Assembly: GCA_905233995.1 (NCBI GenBank)
Contig: CAJOGF010000011.1
Coordinates: forward strand, 1-32,808
DNA from: an uncultured Bacteroidales bacterium
GTDB taxonomy: Bacteria > Bacteroidota > Bacteroidia > Bacteroidales > UBA3824
Direction of reading: 5' to 3'
Length of the DNA stretch: 32,808 nt
Each line of letters opens with the position of its first letter. Position 1 is the stretch's first letter. The notes beneath the pieces are model-generated. The model was not told the origin of the DNA. It saw only the letters and a list, made by a program, of their open reading frames with translations, and searched no databases. A program made the translations under genes and the position numbers. Positions 23,807 through 32,808 of the stretch are shown here, piece after piece.

Positions 23807-24187
23807 ATGCCTACAATTCAACAATTAGTAAGAAAAGGTAGAAAGACCATTACTGTAAAAAGTAAGTCTCCGGCATTGGATTCTTGTCCTCAGAAACGCG
23901 GCGTTTGTATGCGTGTTTATACGACAACCCCTAAGAAACCGAACTCTGCAATGCGCAAAGTTGCCAGAGTAAGGCTTTCTAACAAGAAGGAAGTCAATGC
24001 ATACATTCCGGGCGAAGGACACAATCTTCAGGAGCACTCTATCGTAATGGTAAGAGGTGGTCGTGTAAAAGATCTCCCTGGTGTACGTTATCACATTATC
24101 CGCGGTACTCTTGATACTGCCGGCGTGGCTAACAGAGGTCAACAGAGATCTAAATACGGCGCAAAGAAACCTAAGCAGAAAAAGTAA
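23807..24187 (+). CDS. rpsL: 30S ribosomal protein S12 (uS12)
   Basis: The product is 126 aa, full length. S12 sits at the decoding centre of the small subunit. [12 protein letters not shown] and [13 protein letters not shown] are intact and carry the lysines whose mutation gives streptomycin resistance, so the allele looks wild type. It is the first gene of the str-S10 operon, 36 bases after the predicted -7 box, and rpsG follows after 15 bases. Confidence 0.98.
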   Translation: MPTIQQLVRKGRKTITVKSKSPALDSCPQKRGVCMRVYTTTPKKPNSAMRKVARVRLSNKKEVNAYIPGEGHNLQEHSIVMVRGGRVKDLPGVRYHIIRGTLDTAGVANRGQQRSKYGAKKPKQKK

Positions 24188-24202
24188 AATTTTAGTAAAA
24201 AA

Positions 24203-24679
24203 ATGAGAAAAGCAAAACCGAAGAAAAGAGTAATTCTTCCCGATCCCGTTTACGGCGATTCACTTGTTACCCGCTTTGTAAACGACATGATGATCGACGG
24301 AAAGAAAAGTGTGGCTTTTAAAATTTTCTACAAGGCTTTGGAAATTGTCGGTGAAAAAACAAAAGAAACCGGCAAAACTCCTACCGAAGTGTGGAAAAAG
24401 GCTATGGAAAACATTACTCCGGACGTTGAGGTTAAATCTCGCAGAATCGGCGGTGCTACTTTCCAAGTTCCTATGGAAATCCGTCCTGATAGAAAAGAAT
24501 CTATCGGCGTAAAGCACTTAATCCGTTATGCAAGATTGCGTTCGGGTCATTCTATGGCTGAAAAGTTGGCTGCTGAGATAGTGGCTGCTTACAACGAAGA
24601 AGGTGCGGCTTTCAAGAAAAAAGAAGATACTCACCGCATGGCAGAGGCTAACAAGGCTTTTGCATTCTTTAGATTCTAA
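24203..24679 (+). CDS. rpsG: 30S ribosomal protein S7 (uS7)
   Basis: The product is 158 aa, normal for Bacteroidota. S7 organises the head of the small subunit by binding the 3' major domain of 16S rRNA. It shows [21 protein letters not shown] and the [17 protein letters not shown] region typical of the family. It lies between rpsL and fusA in the standard str order. Confidence 0.97.
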   Translation: MRKAKPKKRVILPDPVYGDSLVTRFVNDMMIDGKKSVAFKIFYKALEIVGEKTKETGKTPTEVWKKAMENITPDVEVKSRRIGGATFQVPMEIRPDRKESIGVKHLIRYARLRSGHSMAEKLAAEIVAAYNEEGAAFKKKEDTHRMAEANKAFAFFRF

Positions 24680-24709
24680 GACAAAAAAGACATTGAGGGC
24701 TTAAAAAAA

Positions 24710-26830
24710 ATGGACAATTTACTTTCATACGTTAGAAATATCGGGATTATGGCTCATATAGACGCTGGCAAAACAACGACTACTGAGCGTATTCTGTATT
24801 ATACAGGTGTAACCCATCGTATGGGTGAGGTTCATGATGGAGCCGCTACAATGGATTGGATGTCTCAAGAAAAAGAAAGAGGCATCACGATAACTTCCGC
24901 TGCTATAACTGCTTATTGGACTTATAACAGTCAAAAACACACTATCAATATTATTGATACTCCCGGACACGTTGATTTCACTGTTGAAGTGGAGAGGTCG
25001 TTGAGAGTTTTGGATGGTGCTGTGGCAGTTTTTTGTGGTGTCGGTGGTGTTGAGCCTCAGTCGGAAACTGTTTGGAAACAAGCCGATAGGTATAATGTGC
25101 CGAGAATTGCGTTCGTTAATAAAATGGACAGAATTGGTGCAGATTTTTTCTCTGTTGTTCAAGAAATTGAAGAAAAATTGGGTGCTAACCCGATTGCTAT
25201 TCAAATTCCGATTGGCAGCGAAGATAAATTTGCTGGTATCATTGACCTTATTGAAATGCAAGCGTATATTTGGGATGCTGCTGACGATGGTATGACTTTT
25301 AAAACGGTGGAAATTCCTACCGAATTAAAAGAGCAGGCTAAAGAATGGCACGACAAAATGCTTGAGAAATGTGCCGACTTAGGTGATGATAGTTTTCTTG
25401 AAAAGTACTTGGAGGACAGTTCTTTAATATCTGCAGAAGATATAAGAAAAGTCCTTAGGAACTCTACGGTTTCCTTAAAAGCGGTTCCTGTTTTGTGCGG
25501 TTCGTCGCTCAAAAATAAGGGAGTTCAGAAACTTTTGGATGCCGTTGTGGCTTATTTGCCGAGTCCGCTTGATTTAGGTGCGGTAAAAGGCGTTGACCCT
25601 GTAAACACTGACAAAGTAATTTTAAGAAAACCTGACAGCAAAGAGCCTTTTGCTGCTTTGGCTTTTAAGATTGCCGTAGACCCGTTTGTGGGACGGTTGG
25701 TTTATATCAGAGTATATTCAGGTCGTTTGAATGCTGGAGAAACCGTATTTAATGTCAGGACGGGAAAAAGAGAACGAATTACAAACCTTTATCGTATGCA
25801 CGCAAACAAACAGCAGGCTTTGGATTTTGTAGAAGCCGGTGATATTTGTGGTGCGGCTGGTTTTAAGGATATTCGTACAGGAGATTCGTTAACAGATCAA
25901 AAACATCCTGTTATTTTTGAATCTATTAAATTTCCTGATCCCGTTATTGGTGTGGCTATTGAGCCTAAAACTCAGGCAGATCTTGATAAAATGGATGTTG
26001 CCCTTTCTAAACTTTCTGAAGAAGACCCAACTTTCAAAGTTGAGACCGATAATGAAACGGGTCAGACGATTATCAGAGGAATGGGCGAGTTGCATTTGGA
26101 TATTCTTATCGACCGTTTAAAACGCGAATATAATATCGAAATCACTCAAGGCAAGCCTCAGGTTACATATAAAGAAAGGATTACTAAGGTTGTGGAGCAT
26201 AGAGAAGTGTTCAAAAAACAATCTGGAGGTAAAGGCAAATTTGCTGATATTGCAGTAAGACTTTCTCCTTCTGAGGAAGGTGCAACCGGTCTGACATTCA
26301 TCAACTCAATAAAAGGCGGTGTTATACCAAAAGAATTTATTCCTTCGATTGAAAAGGGATTTCTTGAGGCAATGAACAATGGACCTTTGGGTGGTTTCAA
26401 GATGGAAAGCCTAACTGTCGAACTCTTAGATGGCAGTTTTCATAGTGTCGATTCAGACGCTTTGTCTTTTGAAATTGCTGCAAAACAGGCTTTTAGAGCA
26501 GCAAGCGAAAAAGCAAAAGCAATATTACTTGAACCCGTTATGGAACTTACAGTTGATACTCCTGAGGAATATATGGGAGAGGTAATTTCCGATGTTAACA
26601 AACGTAGAGGTCAAGTAATAAGCACTGATTCAAAAGCAAAAGTAAGGATTATCAAGTCATTGTTGCCACTTGCAGAAACTTTCGGGTATGTTACTGTTTT
26701 GCGCACTTTAACATCAGGAAGGGCAATTTCCTCAATGCAATTTAAGGATTATGAGCCTGTTCCACCGCAAATTTCGCAATCAATAATTGATGCGGTAAAA
26801 GGAAAAATTACATTTATTGACCAGTTATAA
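24710..26830 (+). CDS. fusA: Elongation factor G
   Basis: The product is 706 aa, a canonical EF-G. This GTPase drives translocation of tRNA and mRNA on the ribosome. The G motifs are intact: [21 protein letters not shown] and FVNKMD, followed by domains II to V with the usual [10 protein letters not shown] switch region. The G1 motif and full domain set mark it as the housekeeping copy rather than a divergent paralogue. The usual tuf gene is not next to it; rpsJ follows after 14 bases, joining str and S10 operons. Confidence 0.97.
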   Translation: MDNLLSYVRNIGIMAHIDAGKTTTTERILYYTGVTHRMGEVHDGAATMDWMSQEKERGITITSAAITAYWTYNSQKHTINIIDTPGHVDFTVEVERSLRVLDGAVAVFCGVGGVEPQSETVWKQADRYNVPRIAFVNKMDRIGADFFSVVQEIEEKLGANPIAIQIPIGSEDKFAGIIDLIEMQAYIWDAADDGMTFKTVEIPTELKEQAKEWHDKMLEKCADLGDDSFLEKYLEDSSLISAEDIRKVLRNSTVSLKAVPVLCGSSLKNKGVQKLLDAVVAYLPSPLDLGAVKGVDPVNTDKVILRKPDSKEPFAALAFKIAVDPFVGRLVYIRVYSGRLNAGETVFNVRTGKRERITNLYRMHANKQQALDFVEAGDICGAAGFKDIRTGDSLTDQKHPVIFESIKFPDPVIGVAIEPKTQADLDKMDVALSKLSEEDPTFKVETDNETGQTIIRGMGELHLDILIDRLKREYNIEITQGKPQVTYKERITKVVEHREVFKKQSGGKGKFADIAVRLSPSEEGATGLTFINSIKGGVIPKEFIPSIEKGFLEAMNNGPLGGFKMESLTVELLDGSFHSVDSDALSFEIAAKQAFRAASEKAKAILLEPVMELTVDTPEEYMGEVISDVNKRRGQVISTDSKAKVRIIKSLLPLAETFGYVTVLRTLTSGRAISSMQFKDYEPVPPQISQSIIDAVKGKITFIDQL

Positions 26831-26844
26831 TTAATTAAAGTATT

Positions 26845-27150
26845 ATGAGTCAAAAGATTCGTATCAAATTAAAATCTTACGATCACAACTTGGTGGACAA
26901 TTCTGCTGAAAAGATTGTTAAGACGGTAAAAAGTACTGGTGCTGCTGTTAGCGGTCCTGTGCCTCTTCCTACACATAAGAGAGTTTTTACCATTAACAGA
27001 TCAACTTTCGTTAATAAAAAGTCGAGAGAGCAGTTTCAATTGTCTTCTTTCAAGAGATTAATTGACATTTATAGTTCTACTCAGAAGACTATTGATGCCT
27101 TAATGAAACTTGAACTTCCAAGTGGAGTATCAGTTAAAATTGAGGTTTAA
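26845..27150 (+). CDS. rpsJ: 30S ribosomal protein S10 (uS10)
   Basis: The product is 101 aa, full length. It has the S10 signature [18 protein letters not shown]10 is part of the head of the small subunit and also binds NusB during antitermination. It directly follows fusA; a 91-base gap with a structured segment separates it from rplC. Confidence 0.98.
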   Translation: MSQKIRIKLKSYDHNLVDNSAEKIVKTVKSTGAAVSGPVPLPTHKRVFTINRSTFVNKKSREQFQLSSFKRLIDIYSSTQKTIDALMKLELPSGVSVKIEV

Positions 27151-27188
27151 TAATTTGATAAACATTAGATTGTAAGTAAAAATTAACA

Positions 27189-27223
27189 GTTTACCGCTGT
27201 CGGCAGAGCCCGTTCAAGTAAAC
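27189..27223 (+). promoter_or_regulatory. Small structured segment upstream of rplC
   Basis: GTTTAC at 27189-27194 is complementary to GTAAAC at 27218-27223, enclosing a GC-rich part with a possible CTG-TCGG-CAG mini-hairpin at 27197-27206. It ends 18 bases before the rplC start. The pairing is short; a ribosomal-protein leader is only a possibility. Confidence 0.35.
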
Positions 27224-27241
27224 AAAAAGCATTTTAAAGAA

Positions 27242-27859
27242 ATGTCAGGATTAATAGGAAAAAAAGTAGGCATGACCTCAGTTTTCAATGAAGACGGTGT
27301 TAACGTACCCGTTACCGTGATTCAAGCAGGTCCTTGTGTTGTTACACAAGTAAAAACCGTTGAAAAAGATGGTTATTTTGCTGTTCAACTTTCTTTTGAC
27401 GAGAAAAAAGTTAAAAGTACTTCAAAACCAGATTTGAAGCATTTTGAAAAAGCCGGTACAACTCCTAAAGTTAAAATGGTTGAATTCAAAAACTTAAGTG
27501 AGGATATTAAATTAGGCGATACCGTTACAGTTGATAGTTTAAGCAACGTAAAATTTGTAGATGTAAGTGGTATTTCTAAAGGTAAAGGTTATCAAGGACC
27601 GGTTAAACGTCATCATTTCAATGGTGTTGGTGGTACAACTCACGGACAACACAACCGTTTGAGAGCACCCGGAGGATTAGGCGCATCTTCATATCCGTCA
27701 AAAGTGTTCAAAGGTATGAGAATGGCAGGTCGTACTGGTGGTGATAAAATCAAAGTACGTAACCTTCAGGTGGTTAAAATCATCAGCGAACACAATTTAT
27801 TGTTAGTAAAGGGTGCCGTTCCGGGACCTAAAGGTTCATATTTAATCATTGAAGACTAA
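27242..27859 (+). CDS. rplC: 50S ribosomal protein L3 (uL3)
   Basis: The product is 205 aa, full length. It starts [19 protein letters not shown] and has the family motif [12 protein letters not shown] with [13 protein letters not shown] in the loop that reaches the peptidyl transferase centre. Its stop codon shares a base with the rplD start (TAATG), implying coupled translation. Confidence 0.98.
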   Translation: MSGLIGKKVGMTSVFNEDGVNVPVTVIQAGPCVVTQVKTVEKDGYFAVQLSFDEKKVKSTSKPDLKHFEKAGTTPKVKMVEFKNLSEDIKLGDTVTVDSLSNVKFVDVSGISKGKGYQGPVKRHHFNGVGGTTHGQHNRLRAPGGLGASSYPSKVFKGMRMAGRTGGDKIKVRNLQVVKIISEHNLLLVKGAVPGPKGSYLIIED

Positions 27860-28491
27860 TGGAAATAGCAGTTTTAAACATTCAAGGTCAAGACACTGGA
27901 AAAAAAGTTGTTCTTAGTGATAGTATCTTCGGTGTCCAAACAAACGACCATGCAATGTACCTCGATGTTAAGCGTTATTTAGCTGATCAACGTCAGGGTA
28001 CTGCAAAAGCGAAAGAAAGAAGTGAAATGAGCGGTTCTACCCGTAAACTTCACAAACAAAAAGGTACCGGCGGCGCACGTGTTGGCGATATCAATTCTCC
28101 CGTTATGGTGGGCGGTGCAAGATGTTTCGGTCCTAAACCGAGAGACTATAGTTTCAAACTTAACAAAAAAGTTAAAGTACTTGCAAGAAAATCCGCTTTG
28201 ACTTATAAGGCGAAAGATGGACAAATTATTGTTGTCGAAGATTTCGATTTTGATGCTCCCAAAACTAAAAAAATGGTTGATTTGAAAAATAATTTAAAAA
28301 TTAACGATAAAAAATCACTTTTAGTTTTGCAGAAAGAAAATAAAAACGTATATTTGTCGTCAAGAAATTTGGATAAATCAAATATTACAACTGCTTGTCA
28401 ATTAACGACTTACGATGTACTCAATGCTCAGGCTTTGGTGTTTACAGAGAGTGCAGTTGAGGCTTTGAATAAGGTTTTCGAAAATAAATAA
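27859..28491 (+). CDS. rplD: 50S ribosomal protein L4 (uL4)
   Basis: The product is 210 aa. The extended loop [18 protein letters not shown] that lines the exit tunnel is intact, and [17 protein letters not shown] is a typical Bacteroidota beginning. In other bacteria L4 autoregulates the S10 operon; I do not see the enterobacterial-type leader here. Start overlaps the rplC stop by one base. Confidence 0.97.
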   Translation: MEIAVLNIQGQDTGKKVVLSDSIFGVQTNDHAMYLDVKRYLADQRQGTAKAKERSEMSGSTRKLHKQKGTGGARVGDINSPVMVGGARCFGPKPRDYSFKLNKKVKVLARKSALTYKAKDGQIIVVEDFDFDAPKTKKMVDLKNNLKINDKKSLLVLQKENKNVYLSSRNLDKSNITTACQLTTYDVLNAQALVFTESAVEALNKVFENK

Positions 28492-28505
28492 TTGTAATTT
28501 AAGAG

Positions 28506-28859
28506 ATGGAAATCATTGAAAGACCGATAGTTACAGAAAAATTTTCCGCTTTGTCGTCAAGGACTATCCATACCGGCAAAAAGGGTAACAAAAAAGGCAG
28601 ACCTGATACAAGAGGTACAAAAACTCTTGCTCAGTTTGCATTTATTGTTAACCCTAATGCTAATAAGTATCAGATAAAAGAAGCAGTTGAGAGTTTGTAT
28701 AATGTAACTGTTGTAGCAGTTAATACTATGAAATATGCCGGAAAAGTAAAATCTCGTATGACAAAAGCGGGTGTTATTGCCGGCAGGACAAAAACTTACA
28801 AAAAGGCTGTTGTCACCCTCAAAGACGGCGACAATATAGATTTTTATAGCAATATCTAA
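28506..28859 (+). CDS. rplW: 50S ribosomal protein L23 (uL23) with a basic insertion
   Basis: The product is 117 aa, about 20 longer than the ~97 aa I expect in Bacteroidota. The start [16 protein letters not shown] and the end [17 protein letters not shown] are normal. The extra residues fall near 19-40, [20 protein letters not shown], rich in Lys, Arg and Gly, before the conserved [20 protein letters not shown]23 sits at the tunnel exit and is the docking site for trigger factor and SRP. The frame is intact, so the insertion is real in this sequence. Confidence 0.95.
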   Translation: MEIIERPIVTEKFSALSSRTIHTGKKGNKKGRPDTRGTKTLAQFAFIVNPNANKYQIKEAVESLYNVTVVAVNTMKYAGKVKSRMTKAGVIAGRTKTYKKAVVTLKDGDNIDFYSNI

Positions 28860-28861
28860 AA

Positions 28862-29686
28862 ATGGCAGTAAGACAATTTAAACCGACAACTCCGGGACAA
28901 AGAGGAAAAGTATTGAGTACTTTTGAAGAGATTACGGCATCAAAGCCTGAAAAGTCGCTTACTTTCGGCCGCAAAAAAACTGGCGGTAGAAACAATACCG
29001 GAAAAATGACAGTTCGCTATATTGGTGGCGGACACAAGCAGAAATACAGATATGTAGATTTTTGGCGCGATAAGGACGGTATACCTGGTACTGTTAAAAC
29101 TGTTGAATATGACCCGAATAGAACGGCTCGTATTGCGCTTGTTTTCTATGCTGATGGTGAAAAAAGTTATATCATCGCTCCTAATGGAATTCAAGTAGGT
29201 CAGCAGATTTTGTCAGGTAAAGGTGCTGCTCCTGAAATCGGCAATACATTGTTTTTGTCGGATATTCCTTTGGGAACTATTATCCACAATATTGAACTTA
29301 GACCCGGCGAGGGTGCTAAACTCGCAAGAAGTGCAGGTTCTTATGCTCAACTTACTGCAAGGGACGGCAAATATGCAGTTATTAAACTTCCTTCAGGTGA
29401 AACGAGAATGATTCTCGTAACATGTAGGGCTACAGTAGGTAGTGTTTCTAATGGTGATCACGAACTTGAAAAATCTGGAAAGGCTGGTCGTTCAAGATGG
29501 CTCGGTCGCAGACCGCACAACAGAGGTGTTGTTATGAACCCTGTTGATCACCCGATGGGTGGTGGTGAAGGTCGTGCTTCAGGAGGTCATCCTCGTTCAA
29601 GAAAAGGTCTTTTGGCTAAAGGTTATAAGACTCGCAGTCCTAAGAAACTTTCCAACAAGTTTATTATAGAAAGAAGAAGTAAATAA
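28862..29686 (+). CDS. rplB: 50S ribosomal protein L2 (uL2)
   Basis: The product is 274 aa, full length. It includes [20 protein letters not shown] and the highly conserved [20 protein letters not shown] near the peptidyl transferase centre, with the essential histidine of that motif. It starts two bases after the rplW stop. Confidence 0.98.
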   Translation: MAVRQFKPTTPGQRGKVLSTFEEITASKPEKSLTFGRKKTGGRNNTGKMTVRYIGGGHKQKYRYVDFWRDKDGIPGTVKTVEYDPNRTARIALVFYADGEKSYIIAPNGIQVGQQILSGKGAAPEIGNTLFLSDIPLGTIIHNIELRPGEGAKLARSAGSYAQLTARDGKYAVIKLPSGETRMILVTCRATVGSVSNGDHELEKSGKAGRSRWLGRRPHNRGVVMNPVDHPMGGGEGRASGGHPRSRKGLLAKGYKTRSPKKLSNKFIIERRSK

Positions 29687-29705
29687 TTTAATTGCGTAAA
29701 TAATT

Positions 29706-29975
29706 ATGAGTCGTTCAATAAAAAAAGGCCCGTTCATCGATTATAATCTCGAGAGGAAAGTTCTTGCTATGAATGCTTCAGGCAAGAAATCTGCAATTAA
29801 ATCGTGGGCAAGAGCCTCTGTTATTTCTCCTGATTTTGTAGGTCACACTATTGCACTTCACAATGGTACAAAATTTATTCCAGTGTATGTGACTGAAAAT
29901 ATGGTGGGACACAAATTAGGCGAATTTGCACCGACACGTACTTTCAGAGGACACGGCGGTAACAAGAAGAAATAA
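29706..29975 (+). CDS. rpsS: 30S ribosomal protein S19 (uS19)
   Basis: The product is 89 aa, full length. It begins [19 protein letters not shown] and ends with [18 protein letters not shown], both typical. S19 binds the head of the small subunit with S13. It lies between rplB and rplV, each within 20 bases. Confidence 0.98.
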   Translation: MSRSIKKGPFIDYNLERKVLAMNASGKKSAIKSWARASVISPDFVGHTIALHNGTKFIPVYVTENMVGHKLGEFAPTRTFRGHGGNKKK

Positions 29976-29993
29976 TTTTAAAAGTTAAAGGAA

Positions 29994-30425
29994 ATGTCAG
30001 AAGAAATAAAAAAGCATAGAACCAAGAAAAAAGAAAGGGCTGAGAAACTTAAAGCTCAGAAAAAGGATTTGGCTTTTGCTGTTTTGAGAAACAATCCCAC
30101 TTCTCCGAGAAAAATGCGTCTTGTGGCAGGTTTGATTAGAAATCAGGATGTCAACAAGGCTTTGGATATTTTGCAATATTCTCCTCAAGAGGCAGCGATA
30201 AAGTTGAGAAAACTTCTTCAGTCTGCTATTGCAAATTGGACAAAGAAAAACGAGGGTGTCCATATTGAAGATGCCAATCTTATTGTTAAAGAAGTTAAAG
30301 TAGACGGCGCAAGAATGTTGAAAAGACTTCGTCCCGCTCCCCAAGGAAGGGCTTACAGGATAAGAAAAAGGTCAAACCATGTTACTATAATTTTAGGTAA
30401 TTCAGACGTTAATTTAGAAAAATAA
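29994..30425 (+). CDS. rplV: 50S ribosomal protein L22 (uL22)
   Basis: The product is 143 aa. The conserved part starts at [17 protein letters not shown], and the end has [17 protein letters not shown], whose hairpin lines the exit tunnel. Before it is a Lys/Glu-rich tail of about 35 residues, somewhat longer than in relatives I recall. The stop overlaps the rpsC start by one base. Confidence 0.96.
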   Translation: MSEEIKKHRTKKKERAEKLKAQKKDLAFAVLRNNPTSPRKMRLVAGLIRNQDVNKALDILQYSPQEAAIKLRKLLQSAIANWTKKNEGVHIEDANLIVKEVKVDGARMLKRLRPAPQGRAYRIRKRSNHVTIILGNSDVNLEK

Positions 30426-31126
30426 TGGGACAAAAGACTAATCCGATCAGTAACAGATTGGGAATCATTAAAGGTTGGGATTCAGAATGGTTTGACCCAA
30501 AAAACTATTCTGACAAAATAGTTGAAGACGATAAAATTAGGAAATATCTTAATGTTCGTCTTGCCAAAGCCAGTATCTCTAAGATAATTATTCAGAGAAC
30601 ACTGAAATTAATTACCGTTACTGTCAACACCGCTCGTCCGGGTATTATTATTGGAAAGGGTGGACAAGAAGTTGATAAGATTAAGGAAGAGTTAAAGAAA
30701 ATTACGAATAAGGACGTACAGATTAATATCCTCGAAATCAAACGTCCCGAACTTGATGCCGTAATTGTTGCTAATAATGTTGCCCGTCAGATTGAAGGTC
30801 GTATTGCATACCGTAGAGCCATCAAAATGGCTGTCGCTTCAACAATGAGAATGGGTGCTGAAGGTATTAAATTTGTTATTTCTGGTCGTTTGAACGGTGC
30901 TGAAATGGCAAGAACTGAGGCATACAAAGAGGGCAGAATTCCTTTGCATACTTTAAGAGCCGACATCGATTATGCTTTGGCTGTTGCTAATACCAAAGTA
31001 GGTTGCGTAGGTATCAAAGTATGGATTTGCAAGGGTGAAGTTTACGGAAAAAAAGACCTCTCTAATAACGTAAACGTTAAACCCCAAAAGAAAGGTAATT
31101 TTAACAATCAAAAAAGACAGAAGTAG
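30425..31126 (+). CDS. rpsC: 30S ribosomal protein S3 (uS3)
   Basis: The product is 233 aa. It begins [20 protein letters not shown], has the KH domain with [20 protein letters not shown], and the C-terminal GVKVWI-type segment ([16 protein letters not shown]) followed by a short basic Asn-rich tail. S3 lies at the mRNA entry site and helps unwind mRNA. Start overlaps the rplV stop. Confidence 0.97.
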   Translation: MGQKTNPISNRLGIIKGWDSEWFDPKNYSDKIVEDDKIRKYLNVRLAKASISKIIIQRTLKLITVTVNTARPGIIIGKGGQEVDKIKEELKKITNKDVQINILEIKRPELDAVIVANNVARQIEGRIAYRRAIKMAVASTMRMGAEGIKFVISGRLNGAEMARTEAYKEGRIPLHTLRADIDYALAVANTKVGCVGIKVWICKGEVYGKKDLSNNVNVKPQKKGNFNNQKRQK

Positions 31127-31154
31127 TTCTATTTATTTAAATTTGTAAAAAAAA

Positions 31155-31592
31155 ATGTTACAGCCAAAGAGAACGAAATTCAGGAAAATGCAGAAAGGCC
31201 GTATGAGAGGTCTTGCCCAAAGAGGACATGAAGTCGCATTCGGTAGTTTTGCACTCAAAGCATTGGAGAATTTCTGGATTACAGGTCGACAGATAGAAGC
31301 GGCTCGTCAGGCAATTTCCCGTTATATGCAGCGTGAGGGTCAAATTTGGATTAGAATTTTCCCTGACAAACCCGTAACAAAGAAACCTGCCGAGGTACGT
31401 ATGGGTAAAGGTAAAGGTCAGCCTGAGTACTTTGTTGCTCCCGTTACTCCGGGTAGAATTATGTTTGAAGCCGATGGCGTTCCGTTTGAAATCGCTAAAG
31501 AGGCTTTCAGATTGGCAGCACAGAAACTTCCGATCAAAACTAAGTTTGTCGTAAGACGCGATTATGTCAACCCTGCAACAAATATTGAATAA
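31155..31592 (+). CDS. rplP: 50S ribosomal protein L16 (uL16)
   Basis: The product is 145 aa. It begins [20 protein letters not shown] and contains [20 protein letters not shown] with the conserved loop reaching the A site. Its stop codon shares one base with the rpmC start. Confidence 0.97.
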   Translation: MLQPKRTKFRKMQKGRMRGLAQRGHEVAFGSFALKALENFWITGRQIEAARQAISRYMQREGQIWIRIFPDKPVTKKPAEVRMGKGKGQPEYFVAPVTPGRIMFEADGVPFEIAKEAFRLAAQKLPIKTKFVVRRDYVNPATNIE

Positions 31593-31807
31593 TGAAAAAG
31601 TCAGTACAACAGAAGGAAATTAAAGATTTGACTACCGCTGAATTGGAAGAAAAACTCAGTGCCGCAGTTTTAGACTTTACTAAAATGAAACTTAATCACG
31701 CTATCACTCCACTTGAGTCTCCTATTCAGATACGTGACAAGAGAAAATATATTGCGCGCCTTAAAACTGAATTGCGTGCAAGAGAAATAAGTAACGCTAA
31801 AAAATAA
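31592..31807 (+). CDS. rpmC: 50S ribosomal protein L29 (uL29)
   Basis: The product is 71 aa. The pattern KEIKDLTTAELEEKLSAAVL followed by the LESPIQIRDKRKYIARLKTEL segment is typical of L29, a small helical protein at the tunnel exit next to L23. Position between rplP and rpsQ is standard. Confidence 0.95.
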   Translation: MKKSVQQKEIKDLTTAELEEKLSAAVLDFTKMKLNHAITPLESPIQIRDKRKYIARLKTELRAREISNAKK

Positions 31808-31813
31808 TTCAAA

Positions 31814-32101
31814 ATGGCAGAAGAAGTTAATCAGCAAGAGGTAAAACTGGAAAGAAACTTCAGAAAGGTGCGTATCGGAGTTGTTGTGAGCAACAAAATG
31901 GAAAAATCCATCGTTGTTGAAGTAAGACGCAAGATGAGGCATCCTAAGTACGGAAAATTTATTCTCCGTACAAAGAAGTTTGTGGCTCATGACGAGAAGA
32001 ACGAATGTAATATCGGTGATACCGTCAAAATTATGGAGACACGTCCTTTGAGTAAACGTAAAAACTGGAGATTAGTTCAAATCGTAGAAAAAGCAAAATA
32101 A
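31814..32101 (+). CDS. rpsQ: 30S ribosomal protein S17 (uS17)
   Basis: The product is 95 aa. It shows [20 protein letters not shown] and the OB-fold end [20 protein letters not shown]. The first ~13 residues are a polar extension ([12 protein letters not shown]). S17 binds 16S rRNA early in assembly of the small subunit. Confidence 0.97.
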   Translation: MAEEVNQQEVKLERNFRKVRIGVVVSNKMEKSIVVEVRRKMRHPKYGKFILRTKKFVAHDEKNECNIGDTVKIMETRPLSKRKNWRLVQIVEKAK

Positions 32102-32109
32102 TTTTTATT

Positions 32110-32475
32110 ATGATACAGCAAGAATCAAGAATGACTGTAGCTGACAACAGTGGCGCAAAAGAAGTACTCTGTATCCGTGTCCTCGGCGGAACAGGTCGTA
32201 GATATGCCTCTGTTGGCGACAAGGTGGTTGTAACCGTTAAGAGCGCAATCCCTTCTGGTGATATAAAGAAGGGTACAGTATCAAAGGCGGTTGTAGTACG
32301 CACCAATAAGGAAATCCGCAGACAGGACGGCTCATATATCAGATTTGACGATAACGCCGTTGTTCTGTTAAACAATCAGGGTGAATTAAGGGGTACTCGT
32401 ATTTTCGGACCGGTTGCAAGAGAATTGCGTGCCGGTTATATGAAAATCGTTTCCTTGGCTCCTGAAGTTTTGTAA
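32110..32475 (+). CDS. rplN: 50S ribosomal protein L14 (uL14)
   Basis: The product is 121 aa, full length. It begins [20 protein letters not shown] and ends [13 protein letters not shown], as expected. L14 forms part of the bridge between subunits. It is followed after 28 bases by rplX. Confidence 0.98.
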   Translation: MIQQESRMTVADNSGAKEVLCIRVLGGTGRRYASVGDKVVVTVKSAIPSGDIKKGTVSKAVVVRTNKEIRRQDGSYIRFDDNAVVLLNNQGELRGTRIFGPVARELRAGYMKIVSLAPEVL

Positions 32476-32503
32476 TTAACAAAAAACAAAATTTTCCATT
32501 AAA

Positions 32504-32808
32504 ATGAAATTGCACATTAAAAAAGGAGACACGGTAATTGTCAATTCCGGTGAACACAGAGGTAAGAAAGGGACAGTGCTGAAAGTTCTCGTTAAGAAAA
32601 ACCGTGCTATTGTCGAGGGTGTCAATATGGTTAAAAAGGCTACAAAACCTACTGCTGAAAAAAATGAAGGTGGTTTTGTAGAAACGGAGGCTTCAATCCA
32701 TCTTTCAAATCTTATGTTGATTTGTCCTGAGACCGGCAAACCTACTCGTATCGGCAGAAAAATTGTTGAGACCGATGGAGTTGCAAGATTAGTACGTTAT
32801 TCAAAGAA
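32504..32808 (+). CDS. rplX: 50S ribosomal protein L24 (uL24), cut by the window end
   Basis: An ATG at 32504 opens a frame of 101 codons to the window edge with no stop. It begins [20 protein letters not shown], the KOW motif of L24, and continues with [19 protein letters not shown] and [15 protein letters not shown]24 starts folding of 23S rRNA. Only the last few residues are expected to be missing. Its place after rplN is the standard S10/spc order. Confidence 0.95.
   Translation, partial: MKLHIKKGDTVIVNSGEHRGKKGTVLKVLVKKNRAIVEGVNMVKKATKPTAEKNEGGFVETEASIHLSNLMLICPETGKPTRIGRKIVETDGVARLVRYSK

Noticed and set aside
1-32808. rRNA or tRNA genes
   Set aside because: I looked in the intergenic gaps for cloverleaf or rRNA-like sequence and saw none; the gaps are short or filled by the elements described.

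Overview
The window looks like a chromosomal segment of an AT-rich member of the Bacteroidota, most likely order Bacteroidales; I would not go to genus. The evidence is a Bacteroidota-type FtsL, a PASTA-bearing FtsI, a MraY with a long extra loop, glycine-lipid type acyltransferase genes, Rpn (PDDEXK_2) nucleases with GRAEG tails, and promoters of the TTTG / TAnnTTTG class that this phylum uses. No rRNA, tRNA, CRISPR array, IS element or prophage gene was seen.

Layout. (1) 1-1117, minus strand: two acyltransferase genes, glsA-like and the start of glsB-like, probably making N-acyl / diacyl amino-acid lipids. (2) 1118-1441: divergent AT-rich spacer with a probable MraZ operator (three AAAGTGG boxes exactly 10 bp apart) that touches a Bacteroidota-type promoter. 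(3) 1442-18081, plus strand: a complete dcw (division and cell wall) cluster in the order mraZ, rsmH, ftsL, ftsI, murE, mraY, murD, ftsW, murG, an unrecognised lipoprotein gene, murC, ftsQ, ftsA, ftsZ. It makes UDP-MurNAc-peptide and lipid II, and builds the divisome around FtsZ. (4) 18146-19687: a SiaB-like kinase with two tandem kinase-like domains and its SiaC-like target, ending in a terminator. (5) 19746-23806: an accessory stretch with an Rpn nuclease, a promoter with a long leader (short ORF running through eight CAACG repeats, then a strong hairpin), a 54-aa peptide, a surface lipoprotein with an unusually GC-rich 3' end, a terminator, a second Rpn nuclease, and six 43-bp tandem repeats. 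(6) 23742-32808: the fused str and S10 ribosomal operons, rpsL-rpsG-fusA-rpsJ-rplC-rplD-rplW-rplB-rpsS-rplV-rpsC-rplP-rpmC-rpsQ-rplN-rplX, cut by the window end inside rplX.

The most interesting signals are in the accessory stretch. The pentamer repeat in the leader ORF can shift the reading frame so that ribosomes either stop before the hairpin or run through its 5' arm and stop in its loop, which suggests a phase-variable attenuator. The lipoprotein it would control ends in a FISUMP/C-type-lectin-like domain whose last ~150 bp are about 57% GC, like the variable region of a diversity-generating retroelement target. No reverse transcriptase or template repeat lies in the window, so both ideas are hypotheses. 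Next are the duplicated SiaB kinase beside ftsZ, the unknown lipoprotein inside the dcw cluster, and a basic insertion in ribosomal protein uL23.
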